DNA from: Thiohalocapsa sp. PB-PSB1
Lineage (GTDB): Bacteria; Pseudomonadota; Gammaproteobacteria; Chromatiales; Chromatiaceae
DNA length: 64,000 bases
Reading direction: 5' to 3'
Assembly: GCA_016745215.1 (NCBI GenBank)
Contig: CP050890.1
Location: 620,001-684,000, forward strand
The notes under the pieces were generated by a model. That model searched no databases and was not told the origin of the DNA. It saw only the letters and a program-made list of their open reading frames with translations. Position numbers and translations under genes: made by a program. Each line of letters begins with the position of its first letter. The stretch's first letter is position 1. Positions 9,501 through 17,974 of the stretch are shown one piece after another.

Positions 9501-11838
9501 TCTCAAAGTCGAGCGACGAGGCCGGATCGTTGCCGATACCGAACACCCGCCAGGAGAGCACCACGTCGCCGATGAGGTCGCCCCTGCGCTCGATGTAGAA
9601 CTCGGCAAAATCACTCTCCAAAGGCTCATCGCCGTCGTCGCCGTTGTCGATATCGATGGTGTCGGCGTAGACCGGCGGCTCCGTCGGCGGATCGGGGTCG
9701 TTCGCGGAGACTGTGGTCACCCTAGCACCCGGTGAAAGCGCCGGGCTGAAGTCGCCGTCGGCCTGGATGATGTTGAAGCCGATCTCGTCCACCGCCGACC
9801 CGTCGGCGGCGACAAATCGCCAGCTCGTCAGCTCCGAGAGCGGCTGCTCATAGATGGTCTGCTCCAGTGCCCGAGCGCCCGCGTATTCAAGGTAGCCGCC
9901 GCCAACACTGCGATCCTGAATCGCGAAGGACGTAAGATCGAACGCCCCGTCCGAGTCCGTCCATAGATAGATCGGGAACAGCGAAGGCACCGCGACCGAC
10001 TCGCCGGGCTGCACCGTCTTGTTTCTCGGCGTCACGGAGAGTCTTGGGTTACTGGCACCGGATGTGCCGCCGCCGTCCTCCGGCGGTATGCCGTCGATCA
10101 AGTTTTGCAGCGAAAGACTCCCGGCGTCTCCGAAGTCGATGCTTTCTGTATTCGTTTGGATGCCGATGGAGCGAGTGCCGCCGTCGCGGAGCATGAACAC
10201 GGCGAAGTCCAACCCTTCCGCCGCGTGAACTACATCCACACTCCACAACGCCGTGAATGCGTCCCACAACGACCTAGCGGCACTGTGCGCGCCGAGCGTT
10301 TGGATAGGGATTGCCGCGCCGACGTTTTCCGCCATCCATGACCCCGAGTAGCTCGGCGTAATGCTGAGTTCTAAGGTTTGGATATCCAAATCTGCGGGTG
10401 TAGTTATCATCGCAGGTGTGGAGTTAGCATTCGTGTACCAAACATTTCCTAATCCGTCGTGATAGGTGTTGTTCGTCGCAGAAAGATCCTGCAACACTAC
10501 ATCGTCGTACGGATCGAGGACCGTGGTACTGAATAGTAGATCGAATACACCTGACGGTCGATGGAACAGGAGCCACTCTATTCTTCCCCAGAAATCGACT
10601 CCCTCCGGCCCTTCAACCAGAATTACTGAGCCTAGCTTCCAAATGCGTTGATACTCCAGAAAAGGGAACTTGTACAAAACCGTATCATCGCCGTCCCGAG
10701 CGTCAACCGAATCGTCGCCGTCAGTTCCGATTACCGTGTTGTCCTCATTGGGGCGAGCAACCAGCTCTCCTCTTGCGATCGCCTCGTAGTACTCGTTGTC
10801 CGTTCTGCTGCGACCACCTGCAAGCGCCTGATTCTTCATCAGCATCAGGTCGGCATCAGAAAGTGTCCCCGCTGTTAGGCCGTTAGCTATCGCGTTACTG
10901 ATATGCTCTACGAGCAGATACCCTTCACCGTTTTCGACCTTTGCATAGTAGTCAATGGGACTCCCTCCCTCTGGAGGAAAATCCCTGGTGGCATCCCCAC
11001 CCATAAATAGCTCATACTCATCACTGCGCCGAGAAAGAACGCCAGGATAGGATTGCTTTCCGTAATCTCTCCACTGTGATATTTCATATATAGCAAGCCA
11101 AACGTCACCATCATTGAGTGCATCCCAAACCAAGGAATCCCCTCCGCCCGTTTGAAATGACCAGGAGACAAGCGCATCGAATTGATGTTGCGTAATCGTG
11201 ATCGCTTTCTCATCCCATTTCGAATGCACATGGTCCACAAAGTATTGTATATCACCTAGCCAGAGTTCTCGCGCTTGCTCACAATTGATGCGGGTACCGA
11301 TAGGGAATCGTCTCTCTCCATCAAGATCCTTCGGGTCCTCTAGGTGCCCCCATCCAATTGTCGTTTTGCCATCTTCCTTTTCCTCACACGTTGCGTAATA
11401 CGCGGTCAAGCACAGACTTTCGTAGTCAGCGATGAATCCTGCCCCGCGCGATGATATTGTTGTAAGGGGCATATGGTCTTGACTCGAGTCCGGGAAGGCG
11501 CAAAAATCGCTCGTCGGGCATCCGTGATCACAATCATCAGCGCTGGCGGGAATCCCGAAATCATTGAAGGGTTCGCTCACCTCTATCTCCAGAACGCTCT
11601 TTCCGCTGGAAGCAATTCCTTTCAACACTTGCGATTCCACCGTAGGGCTGTCTTCGATAGCGATGCATTCTGCCGCCCAAGCGATGCTCAAGGCGATGCC
11701 GAATGCCAAAAACGTGCCTCTTCGCCTTGTGAACGTCTCAGCAAAGTTGAACGGAGCGGTGCGCTGATGGCCCAGGCGTTCCCCATCGAAAATAGAATTA
11801 CTGGCTCGAAAACCATGTGCGTCGACCGTCATGGACAC
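6565..11838 (-). CDS. Secreted GH24 lysozyme-adhesin with repeated C-terminal domain
   Basis: A 1757-residue protein. Residues ~41-60 form a hydrophobic export signal. Residues ~128-282 are a phage-type lysozyme (GH24): FIADYESLCLTAYY with the likely catalytic Glu140, then TTIGWGH at 159-165. After a short RTX-like stretch (GTDGDDSVDARDGDD) come a Calx-beta-like repeat ending TIVNDDE and two pre-peptidase C-terminal-like domains (DIDWFEFDL, DDDWFAVEL). Next are a DNRLRE-like domain (LRFDLSGLP...GIVIGDVEFG), VCBS/cadherin-like repeats (LANDTDPDGD, NDSFSYTVSD) and, at ~1583-1757, two copies of the NLFGY/RLD module. The domain order suggests an exported cell-wall hydrolase held at the surface or released to bind a matrix. 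Start choice is uncertain because ~40 residues precede the signal. Confidence 0.8.
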   Translation of the reverse strand: MSMTVDAHGFRASNSIFDGERLGHQRTAPFNFAETFTRRRGTFLAFGIALSIAWAAECIAIEDSPTVESQVLKGIASSGKSVLEIEVSEPFNDFGIPASADDCDHGCPTSDFCAFPDSSQDHMPLTTISSRGAGFIADYESLCLTAYYATCEEKEDGKTTIGWGHLEDPKDLDGERRFPIGTRINCEQARELWLGDIQYFVDHVHSKWDEKAITITQHQFDALVSWSFQTGGGDSLVWDALNDGDVWLAIYEISQWRDYGKQSYPGVLSRRSDEYELFMGGDATRDFPPEGGSPIDYYAKVENGEGYLLVEHISNAIANGLTAGTLSDADLMLMKNQALAGGRSRTDNEYYEAIARGELVARPNEDNTVIGTDGDDSVDARDGDDTVLYKFPFLEYQRIWKLGSVILVEGPEGVDFWGRIEWLLFHRPSGVFDLLFSTTVLDPYDDVVLQDLSATNNTYHDGLGNVWYTNANSTPAMITTPADLDIQTLELSITPSYSGSWMAENVGAAIPIQTLGAHSAARSLWDAFTALWSVDVVHAAEGLDFAVFMLRDGGTRSIGIQTNTESIDFGDAGSLSLQNLIDGIPPEDGGGTSGASNPRLSVTPRNKTVQPGESVAVPSLFPIYLWTDSDGAFDLTSFAIQDRSVGGGYLEYAGARALEQTIYEQPLSELTSWRFVAADGSAVDEIGFNIIQADGDFSPALSPGARVTTVSANDPDPPTEPPVYADTIDIDNGDDGDEPLESDFAEFYIERRGDLIGDVVLSWRVFGIGNDPASSLDFERDSGRVTIRDGDDHERITIIFNDDSLYEPDEEFKIDFDIVSGNAVFSDDDETATIVNDDEVLPWDTNSDDHADNRSDATFVEGESWAQGFIERLGDIDWFEFDLRGGGRYLIKVYGDNDTSFLDGNRDYNAPALGEAKAYLYRANGSLIAQLDNDTGSVITSSARSKFELELEGQPDQTVYLSVRKMGDNDVGQYFVQAQVRTEPDDLPGDTATHARLSLDEPFLAFHERELDDDWFAVELEQGRTYRFMAFYKDRLELRGSDLYDSGRYFFGWDNPILSIHDAEGQELVSTDPDVQAPSSNLLTFTATADGTHYFSVDAGERGQMYRYYALFQEITDAPDGVPVILQPGPADGVDISFTNGRVPDQTGVDDDFLRANGGAEFALRFDLSGLPATATHADIEVFLSATASSNGTTADLVIDVPASAWNESSTFADLGDLRFHTAISSPVVGEWISIDVTTLYNQWQSGELENNGIVIGDVEFGSRRLTFYSSDYSDNPSLRPRLAVYGREAEATVTGTFLATLSEDDAAVYGDLAIAGAGAPPPTFAGAEASGALGDIVVDASGTQWTYTLNDTAQALDSGDIVVDSLFLVASNGLVQEINIEVQGVDDSPNAIGTTERTLARKIDRVNGSLRLVDPDADDPNPILPSGTSETTLGTLEVFGDGTWTYLADRDERTSDVAAVDRHAIQASDGSTIDFSFTLDPVNFSPQASVDSYTLAEGTELTVDSASGVLANDTDPDGDLLTAVLASDVSHGTLTLRTDGAFQYAPTPLWAGNDSFSYTVSDGIRAHTAMVSLTVNPVSDAARILLAPGLNLFGYMMEVPEAHASCSGLLAALGGADAVAELARIDPATAQLQSCTATGGDDFQIVAAEAYVVRAHRDVYLTLTTEPPCTDLTLSAGINLRGHQGPTDGMTCFSWLRQLGPELVESIRRLDRPTARMQSCVWGSDGQPAGIDFPIQPSAGYWLSSPAGGIQGSQCP

Positions 11839-11899
11839 CTCGCCTCCAGAAGCGACGGAGATAATGCGTGAAGAAGGAAGCCATCCCTAGAACTTACGC

Positions 11900-12012
11900 C
11901 GATCTGATCGGGACCGCTTTTGACGATATTGCCGCCTGGGCTCAATCCACACCCAGCAAACCTCCCCATGGTCGGATCAAACCGCTGAATGATCTCCACC
12001 CGCTCCGGGCTC
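11900..12012 (-). pseudogene. Remnant of another repeated C-terminal domain, cut by an IS91-like end
   Basis: The minus-strand frame reads LSPERVEIIQRFDPTMGRF then AGCG. This aligns with the second module of the lysozyme-adhesin (LGPELVESIRRLDRPT...QSC) and of the YD-repeat fragment (AIQRLDTRTGRFESC). It begins exactly where the IS91-like terminus ends and decays after about 35 residues. It lies upstream of the intact gene on the same strand, so it is a separate family member rather than part of that gene. Confidence 0.45.
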
Positions 12013-12020
12013 AGCGCCTA

Positions 12021-12118
12021 CGGATAGGAAATCCAAGCCACCCTGAGCGTCCAGGTTGGCCCAAGGTTACGGATAGGAAATCCAAGCCACCCTGAGCGTC
12101 CAGGTTGGCCCAAGGTAA
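12021..12118. repeat. Tandem duplication of the IS91-like terminus
   Basis: Two head-to-tail copies of a ~49-base sequence, each beginning CGGATAGGAAATCCAAGC and ending GGTTGGCCCAAGG, start at 12021 and 12070. Copy 1 of the element has only one. Such a structure can arise when a second element or a one-ended transposition event uses an existing terminus as its target. Confidence 0.85.
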
Positions 12119-12285
12119 GGAGGTTAGCAGGGGTGGGGTGCGGGGTCAATGCCCAACTGCGGGGCTGACGGGCGTCGGGGCGTTGCAGGCGCGCGCGTTC
12201 TGGGGTGCTGGCGCGCGCATCTGCGGGGCAGCGTGCCTCCGGCAGACGAGCGGGGCTGCACCGTTCCCTGCGAGAGAGACGGCGG

Positions 12286-13728
12286 CTACCAGGAGACGCG
12301 CTGATCGAACTCGAAGTCGGGCTCGGGCTGCTGGAGGAGGTCCCAGTCCGGCATCGGCTCGGGTGCCTCGTCCCAGGCGGGCGGTCCGCGGGCGGGCGAG
12401 ATCGGGGGTGGACGCGGTGGCTCACCGATGTGGGTGAGGATCTGCTCGACGGGCACGGCCTCGGTGATGAAGGCAATGATGCGCATGTCCGCGCCGCAGT
12501 TGGGGCAGACCAGCGGCAGCGACTCGAACAGCCGGGCCAGCAACATGGCCCAGAGGTAGCGCGCCGGCGAACGCGTCCTGGAGACCGGCGTTGCAGGCGG
12601 TGAACCGACCTCGGTCGGTGCGCCGGTCGCGTCCGCCACCTCGCGCCCGAAGGCGATGGCAGCCGCCCGCAGCGGCGCGTTTGGCGCGAGCACGCCGTGG
12701 TAGCGATGGCGGTGGCGCCTGGGCGGCGGGATCAGTGCCGCGAGATGGTCGATCAACTCCAGCGGGGTGAGCGTCAGCGCCGTGGTGCCGTCACGCTGTG
12801 GTTTGGGCAACCGGTAGACGACCCGTTCGGCGTCGAGCAGTTCCAGACGCTCCAGCGCGAACGGCGGGCGGGCACAATAGCGCAGCAGCCGCTCCAGACC
12901 GGCGCGATCATGCGCGCCCACGCGCACCGCGGCATCCAGCGAGAACCCGCTGTTCTCCCACGCGAGCATCTCGTGCACGTCGTCCGCCTCGATCAGCCCG
13001 CTGCGGGCAAACCACCGCAGCACCCGGACGCGTACCTGCTCGGCGATGGCGGCGAGGGCCTCCGGTGTCAGCTCGGCGGCGGGGCGAAAGCGCACGGATT
13101 GCGGGACATCATCGGCCTCCTCGACCGGTTCGAAGACCCCGTCGATAACGCAGCAGTGGTAATGGACGTGCCGGTTGAGGGAGGCACCGAAGCGGTGGAT
13201 GAAGCTCACCGCCCCGAAGCGGGCCTGCGCGCCGGCGCCGCTGCCCTGGCGCAGATGGGCCTCGATGACGCGCAGCAGGATATGCAGTACGGCGCTGATC
13301 GCCCGCGGCTCGCGCTCCACCTGATCTCAACTAGGCCAGCGCAGCCGTTTGGGCACGGAGAGGACCCACTGACGCACCGGCAGCGGCGGGATGACGTGGT
13401 CGACCAGGTGCGCCGCGGTCTCCGCCATCCGCCGGGCGTTGCACGACGGACACAGTCCGCGCCCCTTGCAAGAGAAGGCGACCAGGAAGTCATGCCCGCA
13501 GTCCGGGCAGCGGGCGCGGGCGAAACCGTAGGCGAGGATGCCGCATTCGAGGTAGTGGCGGAACTCGCGCTCCACGTAGGCCGGCACGCGCTGCCCGTCC
13601 CAGTCGTCTTCCCCCGCGAGCGCCAGATAGGTTTCCAGGTGCTGCTGGACGACTTGGTAGAGGACGGTTTGCTCGGGATGGCGGCGGCAGTACGGGGCAG
13701 GTCCGCATCCCGGTGACGCGGCGGCCAT
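12286..13728 (-). pseudogene. IS91-family (Y2) transposase with in-frame TGA, copy 2
   Basis: Same organisation as copy 1: a zinc-binding N-terminal part (133 residues), an in-phase TGA at 13327-13329, and a 344-residue remainder with the RHVHYHC histidine motif and the C-terminal CPNCGADM knuckle. The only protein change I noticed is Val to Ala in the N-terminal part. Because both copies share the stop, either transposition occurred in trans from an intact relative or the stop is tolerated. Confidence 0.85.
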
Positions 13729-13850
13729 GTCGGCATCCGTTTGGCGGCGAAATCATGGGCTATTTTTATATACAGTATAGTCAGGATTCCGTCGTCTGCC
13801 TCTCGATGCAGGCTCTCATCCGCCAGGGCTGCAACCGGCGCGATCGGCGG

Positions 13851-13950
13851 GCTCGATCAGGCCGCTGCGGGCAAACCACCGCAGCACCCGCACGCGCACC
13901 TGCTCGGCGATGGCGGCGAGGGCCTGCGGTGTCAGCTCGGCGGCGGGGCG
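13851..13950 (-). pseudogene. Internal fragment of a third IS91-like transposase
   Basis: The frame reads RPAAELTPQALAAIAEQ then VRVLRWFARSGLIE. This corresponds to an internal block of the two full transposases with a few base changes (for example Gln for Glu after TP). It is fused in frame to the end of the metG fragment. It belongs to a different, slightly diverged copy rather than to the adjacent element. Confidence 0.75.
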
Positions 13951-14628
13951 AGCCTCGAACCACTCGTCGAGCTTGTTCGCCACCTGATCTTGGAGGCTGC
14001 CGCCGCGGGTCCAGGCCTTCAGCATCGCCTCGAAATCGCCGAGCTTGAAGAAGTAGTGATCGGACTCGCGGTTCTCCGGCACCGCGCCGGAGACCGCCGA
14101 GCGCGGGTTCTTCAGCTCCGCCGGCGAGTAGCTGGCACCGCAGGCCTCGCAGTTGTCGCCGTACTGATCCGGCGCGCCGCACTTCGGGCACTCGCCCTTG
14201 ATGAAGCGGTCGGGCAGGAACATCTGCTCGACCGGGTCATAGGCCTGATCGATGGTGCGCCGCGCGATGTGGCCGGCATCGCGGTTGCGCTCATAGATCA
14301 GCGTCGCGCACTGCTCGTTCTCCGGCGAATGGGTCGAGTGGTAGTTGTCGAAGCCGACCCGGAACGCGGCGAAGTCGGCCTTGTGCTCCTCGGCGACCCG
14401 CGCGATCAGCTGCTCCGGGGTGATCCCCTCGGCGCGGGCCTTGAGCATGATCGGCGTGCCGTGGGCGTCGTCGGCACAGACATACCAACAGTTGTGGCCG
14501 CGCATCTTCTGGAAGCGCGACCAGATGTCGGTCTGGATATACTCCACCAGATGGCCGATGTGGATGGGCCCGTTCGCGTAGGGCAGGGCGCTGGTGATCA
14601 GGATGTCGCGTTTGGGGGTGTCGGTCAT
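13951..14628 (-). pseudogene. metG: Methionyl-tRNA synthetase, N-terminal fragment
   Basis: The frame starts MTDTPKRDILITSALPYANG and contains the class I HIGH motif as HIGHLVEY, the CADDAHGTP segment, and the zinc-binding knuckle CPKCGAPDQYGDNCEACG characteristic of MetG1. It ends at NKLDEWFEA, about residue 226, where an IS91-like fragment begins. The KMSKS loop, anticodon-binding domain and C-terminal part are absent. MetG is essential, so an intact copy must exist elsewhere and this one is a duplicate or relocated remnant. On the minus strand upstream of the start, TTGGGC and TGATAA about 17 bases apart could be the old promoter. Confidence 0.9.
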
Positions 14629-14958
14629 CGGTCGGGCTTGCCTGAAGGGGGGGCGGGCATTATCAGCCAGTATACGCAGACTGCCCAAGTCCCGGATATC
14701 ATGTCGACGCGGGACGTGGTCGAGGGTGCGTTATCAGGCCGGGTGCCGAGGCTGCCGCCGGGCCGGACCGCGCCGCGCGCAGGGCGCGGGCACCCGCCCG
14801 CGGACCTGCGTCGGACGGCGGGCTGATGCTGCTGCCGTTGGCACGTTCCCTTGGCGTGTCCCCGAACCGATCGTCGGGTATGGCCCGCAAGCTCTCCGAG
14901 TCGCCGGTGAGCACGTGCTGCGAAGCTTGTTTGTCCAAATCATGAGGTCCTTACCGTG

Positions 14959-15345
14959 ATGAAGAATAGCTGGGTTATCTGTGGTCCCGAGAGCAGCGGC
15001 AGTGTTTTTCTGGCCAAGACGATCTCTTATGCGACCGGGCATTGGCGGGCTGATGGAGGAGGTCATTGAAGCTGCATCGCAGCGCCTGCGGCTGGATGAG
15101 GACCGGGGCAACGCCTAGCGTCCCTGGCGTGTCATCAATCTGAATGCCGGCATCGCGGCCACCCGTTCGCTGGATGCTGAGCTGATGGAACATACCTTCG
15201 AATTGATGGGCCGTCGACTGCCCTACGACATGCCCGGTTTTCTTGCCGATGGCATGCGCCAGGCCGCGGTATCGAGCGTGCCCGAGGCCGTGACCGAGGT
15301 ATTGCGCCGCCAGATCGCCAAGTGGCCGGCCCCGGCACTGCACTA
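14959..15345 (+). pseudogene. Decayed gene, possibly sulfotransferase-like at its start
   Basis: A short frame begins MKNSWVICGPESSGSVFLAK. The ICGPESSG segment resembles the 5'-phosphosulfate-binding loop of some sulfotransferase-like proteins. This frame stops at ~15069. An overlapping frame carries MEEVIEAASQRLRLDEDRG, an in-frame TAG, then WRVINLNAGIAATRSLDAEL and on to a TAG at ~15345. Both pieces look coding but are interrupted, so I read them as one decayed gene. The identity is tentative. Confidence 0.35.
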
Positions 15346-15396
15346 GTGCCGCGGTGCAGGAACTCCGATACCGTTCATCACCTTAACGTTAAGACC

Positions 15397-15466
15397 TGTC
15401 GGCCTGGAGGCCGACACTCCCGGCTGGAGCGGCCCGCGCCCGGGAGTGTCGGCCTCCAGGCCGACA
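15397..15466. repeat. Perfect 27-base inverted repeat
   Basis: Two 27-base arms, 15397-15423 and 15440-15466, are exact reverse complements around a 16-base loop. The arm itself contains a shorter palindrome, GTCGGCCTGGAGGCCGAC, so the sequence could form a long hairpin or two smaller ones. It lies between two decayed genes. It could be a REP-like or MITE-like repeat, or serve as a bidirectional terminator, although no T-run follows. Confidence 0.85.
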
Positions 15467-15537
15467 CGGAATCGGCAAGGCAAACCATCCTGGAATGGGT
15501 CTCGGCATTTTCGCAGCGGAGCACTGGATAGCGATGG

Positions 15538-15876
15538 TCAGGCCCGTATGAGCTGCACAGAGCGGCCTTGCGGGCTGCGGCAATGTTCGGTTGCAAGCCG
15601 CTCGGCCAGCGGCGGCTGTGCATCGCGGCGGTCGAAAATCACCAGCCAACCGCTGTCGACACCGAGGCCTGCCAGATAGTTGTCGAGTTGTGTCAGGCCC
15701 TGGGCCAGCGGATCGGACATGCCGTTACGCCAGACCTTCAGTTCCAATCCCAAAGTCAGGTCGCGGTAACGCAGGCACAGATCCATGCGGCCGCGGCCGA
15801 TGGCATATTCGCACTCGATGGTCCCCTCGGCATTGACAACCCGCTGCAAAAAGGCCATCAGCACCAGGTGCGGAGA
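15538..15876 (-). pseudogene. C-terminal PD-(D/E)XK part of a DUF1703-type AAA-ATPase-like protein
   Basis: The frame reads PHLVLMAFLQRVVNAEG, YAIGRGRMDLCLRY, then ELKVWR and GLTQLDNYLAGLG followed by SGWLVIFDRR. This is the C-terminal nuclease-like domain of AAA-ATPase_like/DUF1703 proteins, with the D...E-x-K catalytic pattern (MDL, ELK). The large ATPase part is missing: the frame is cut at about 15876 where an asparagine synthetase fragment begins on the other strand. These proteins are common, often multi-copy, in Bacteroidetes and purple bacteria; function is unknown. Confidence 0.75.
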
Positions 15877-15881
15877 ACCCC

Positions 15882-16775
15882 GTGGGCGATATCATCATCG
15901 TCGCATTCGACCTGCTGGCCGAGTGCGCCGCCGGCCTCGGCCTGCGCGCCGTCCTGTCCGGCGAAGGCCCGGACGAATGGTTCTGCGGTTACAGCTTTCA
16001 CCGCGCCCACCTGTGGGCCGGACGCCTCAGCGCCGTGCCTTGGGGCTTGCCCCTGTTGGCGGCCGCTATGGGACGCGCCGGGCCCTTGGCCTCGCGCTGC
16101 GCCGGGCTCGGGCAGGCCCTCGGCCGGGAAGAGCTGCGGCGCATCGCCGCTTGGCTGCGCGGTTGGCAGGCGTCCAGCCCGCGAGAGCGCGCCGATGGAC
16201 TGCGCCGGCTGTTCACGCCTGCTGAGATGACCGGTCTGGTGCATCCCGATCTCCGCGCCGAGTGGCATCGGGATCTGGCCGATCTGGAGCCATTGACATC
16301 AGACCGACTCCCTGAAATCCTCAATGCCCAATGCCAGGGCTGGCTGCCGGGATGGGTCATCGGACGCCACGAAAAGATCGCCATGGCCCGAGCTGTCGAG
16401 GTACGCATGCCGCTGTTGGACAGATCGCTCAGAGACTACGCAGGGGGCCTGCCCATGACCCGGCGCTGCAACGGCTGGCGCGACAAGATCGCCTGGCGCG
16501 AGATGGCGCGCAAACAGGGCCTGCGCGCCTCGGCACGGCCGAAACAGGCGTTCTCGCCCCCGGCCGTCGCGACCGTCCGCGACCCCACCTTCGGCGCGCT
16601 GGATGCCGGTTATTTGAGCCCCGACAGCCTGCGCCGTCGAGGCTGGTTCCTACCGGCGGGGATTGCGTCCCTGCGCCGTCGCGCCCGCGCCGGCTCGCTG
16701 ATCGCTGCCAAGCAATGGGCGGCGCTGCTGATCCTGGAGATCTGGGCGCGCCACTATATGGATGCGCCGCAATGA
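15882..16775 (+). pseudogene. Asparagine synthetase, C-terminal (synthetase) domain fragment
   Basis: The protein contains RAVLSGEGPDEWFCGYSF, the SGG/E-GPDE loop of the asparagine synthetase C-terminal domain, then IGRHEKIAMARAVEVRMPLLD, the conserved R.D...M...E.R.PLLD block. The glutaminase domain and the ATP-pyrophosphatase start are missing: the frame begins with a GTG at the junction with a DUF1703 fragment. AsnB-like proteins in glycan clusters transfer amides to sugars or precursors. The stop overlaps the next start (ATGA), so this gene headed an operon with the two that follow. It is probably inactive. Confidence 0.8.
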
Positions 16776-17974
16776 TCGAGCGGCTGCGCCGACGCGAGGG
16801 GGAGGGGAGCCGCATCCGGGTCGGCATCAATGGTGCTGGGGCCATGGGCCTCGGCATCGCCGCCGCGGTGCGCCGAACGCCGGGCATGGCCCTGTGCTGG
16901 GCGGCCGACCTATTGCCCGAGCGGGCAGAGCGGGCGGCCGGCGTTGGCGCCGCCGGGCATTGGGGCGCGGACGCGCTGGCGTTGCTCGACTCGCACCCGG
17001 TGGATGTGCTCGTCGAGGCGAGCACGGCCATTGTCGCCGCCACAGAGGTCGCCCTCGGGGCTGTCGAGTGCGGGGCGCACGTCGTCTGGATGAATGCCGA
17101 GGCCGATCTGCTGTTCGGTCGCCTGGTAGACGCCGCGGCGCAATCCGCCGGTCTGATCGCGACCAGCGACGCCGGCGACCAGCACGGCGTCCTCGCGCGC
17201 CTGCTGGACGAGATCGAGCTTTGGGGCTGGCGCATCGTGCAGGCCGGCAACATCAAGGGCTTTCTGGATCGGCATGCGACGCCGTCCGGCTTGGCGCAGG
17301 AGGCCGCCAAGCGCCGGTTGGACCCAGGGTCCTGCTGCGCCTACACCGACGGCACCAAGCTCGCCATCGAGATGGCGCTCATCGGCGATGCCAGGGGCCT
17401 GCGGGCGCCGCCCGGCGGCATGCGCGGGCCCGCGGCCGGCAATGTGAAGGACGCCCTGCGCCTGTTCGATCTGGATGCCGCCCTGGCGCGCCCGCAGGTA
17501 GACTATCTGCTCGGCGCCGAGCCCGGCGGCGGGGTGTATGCCATTGGCCATATGGATGATCCGGACGAGCGCTTCCTGCTCGACTACTACAAGCTCGGCC
17601 CCGGACCCTACTACCTCCACTACCGCCCCTGCCACCTTTGTCACGTCGAAACGCCGCTGGCCATCGCCTCCGCGGCGTTGAACGGGCGCGCCGTGCTGCG
17701 CCGGGGAGCGCCCCTCAACCAGGTGGTCGCGGTGGCGAAGCGCGACCTCCCCGCCGGGCACCGCCTCGTCCACGCCATCGGCAGTGCCGACGTGCGTGGG
17801 GAGTTGCTGTGTGCGGAGGACGCGGTCGATGCCCTGCCCATCGGCTGCATCCACGACGAGCCGGGCGGCGTGCTGCGCCGGCCCGTGCGCCGTGGCGAGG
17901 TCATCAGGCGCGACAATCCAACCCTGTTGAGTGAGGGTCTGCTGGCGCTGCTCGCGCGCCAGGCCGGCGCATGA
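16772..17974 (+). CDS. NAD(P)-binding homoserine-dehydrogenase-like protein with SAF domain
   Basis: A 400-residue protein. The N-terminus is a Rossmann fold, GINGAGAMGLGIAAAV at about residue 18. Next comes a dehydrogenase-like region (DVLVEASTAIVAATE, HVVWMNAEADLL, ATSDAGDQHG). The C-terminal part carries a SAF-like segment, RRGAPLNQVVAVAKRDLPAGH. Members of this family sit in polysaccharide or sialic-acid-like biosynthesis loci and are thought to oxidise a sugar or amino-acid precursor; the substrate is not known. The ATG overlaps the stop of the asparagine synthetase fragment, and the stop overlaps the next gene's ATG, so the three are translationally coupled. Confidence 0.75.
   Translation: MIERLRRREGEGSRIRVGINGAGAMGLGIAAAVRRTPGMALCWAADLLPERAERAAGVGAAGHWGADALALLDSHPVDVLVEASTAIVAATEVALGAVECGAHVVWMNAEADLLFGRLVDAAAQSAGLIATSDAGDQHGVLARLLDEIELWGWRIVQAGNIKGFLDRHATPSGLAQEAAKRRLDPGSCCAYTDGTKLAIEMALIGDARGLRAPPGGMRGPAAGNVKDALRLFDLDAALARPQVDYLLGAEPGGGVYAIGHMDDPDERFLLDYYKLGPGPYYLHYRPCHLCHVETPLAIASAALNGRAVLRRGAPLNQVVAVAKRDLPAGHRLVHAIGSADVRGELLCAEDAVDALPIGCIHDEPGGVLRRPVRRGEVIRRDNPTLLSEGLLALLARQAGA

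Larger units (their letters stand above)
12021..13784 (-). mobile_element. IS91-like insertion element, copy 2
   Basis: Near-identical to copy 1 (offset 10659). The high-coordinate end matches copy 1 through ATACAGTATAGTCAG and then diverges. The low-coordinate end carries the ~49-base terminal sequence twice in tandem. The element lies between the remnant of a repeated-domain gene and a piece of another IS91-like transposase fused to metG. No target duplication was seen, consistent with the rolling-circle mechanism of the family. Confidence 0.85.
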
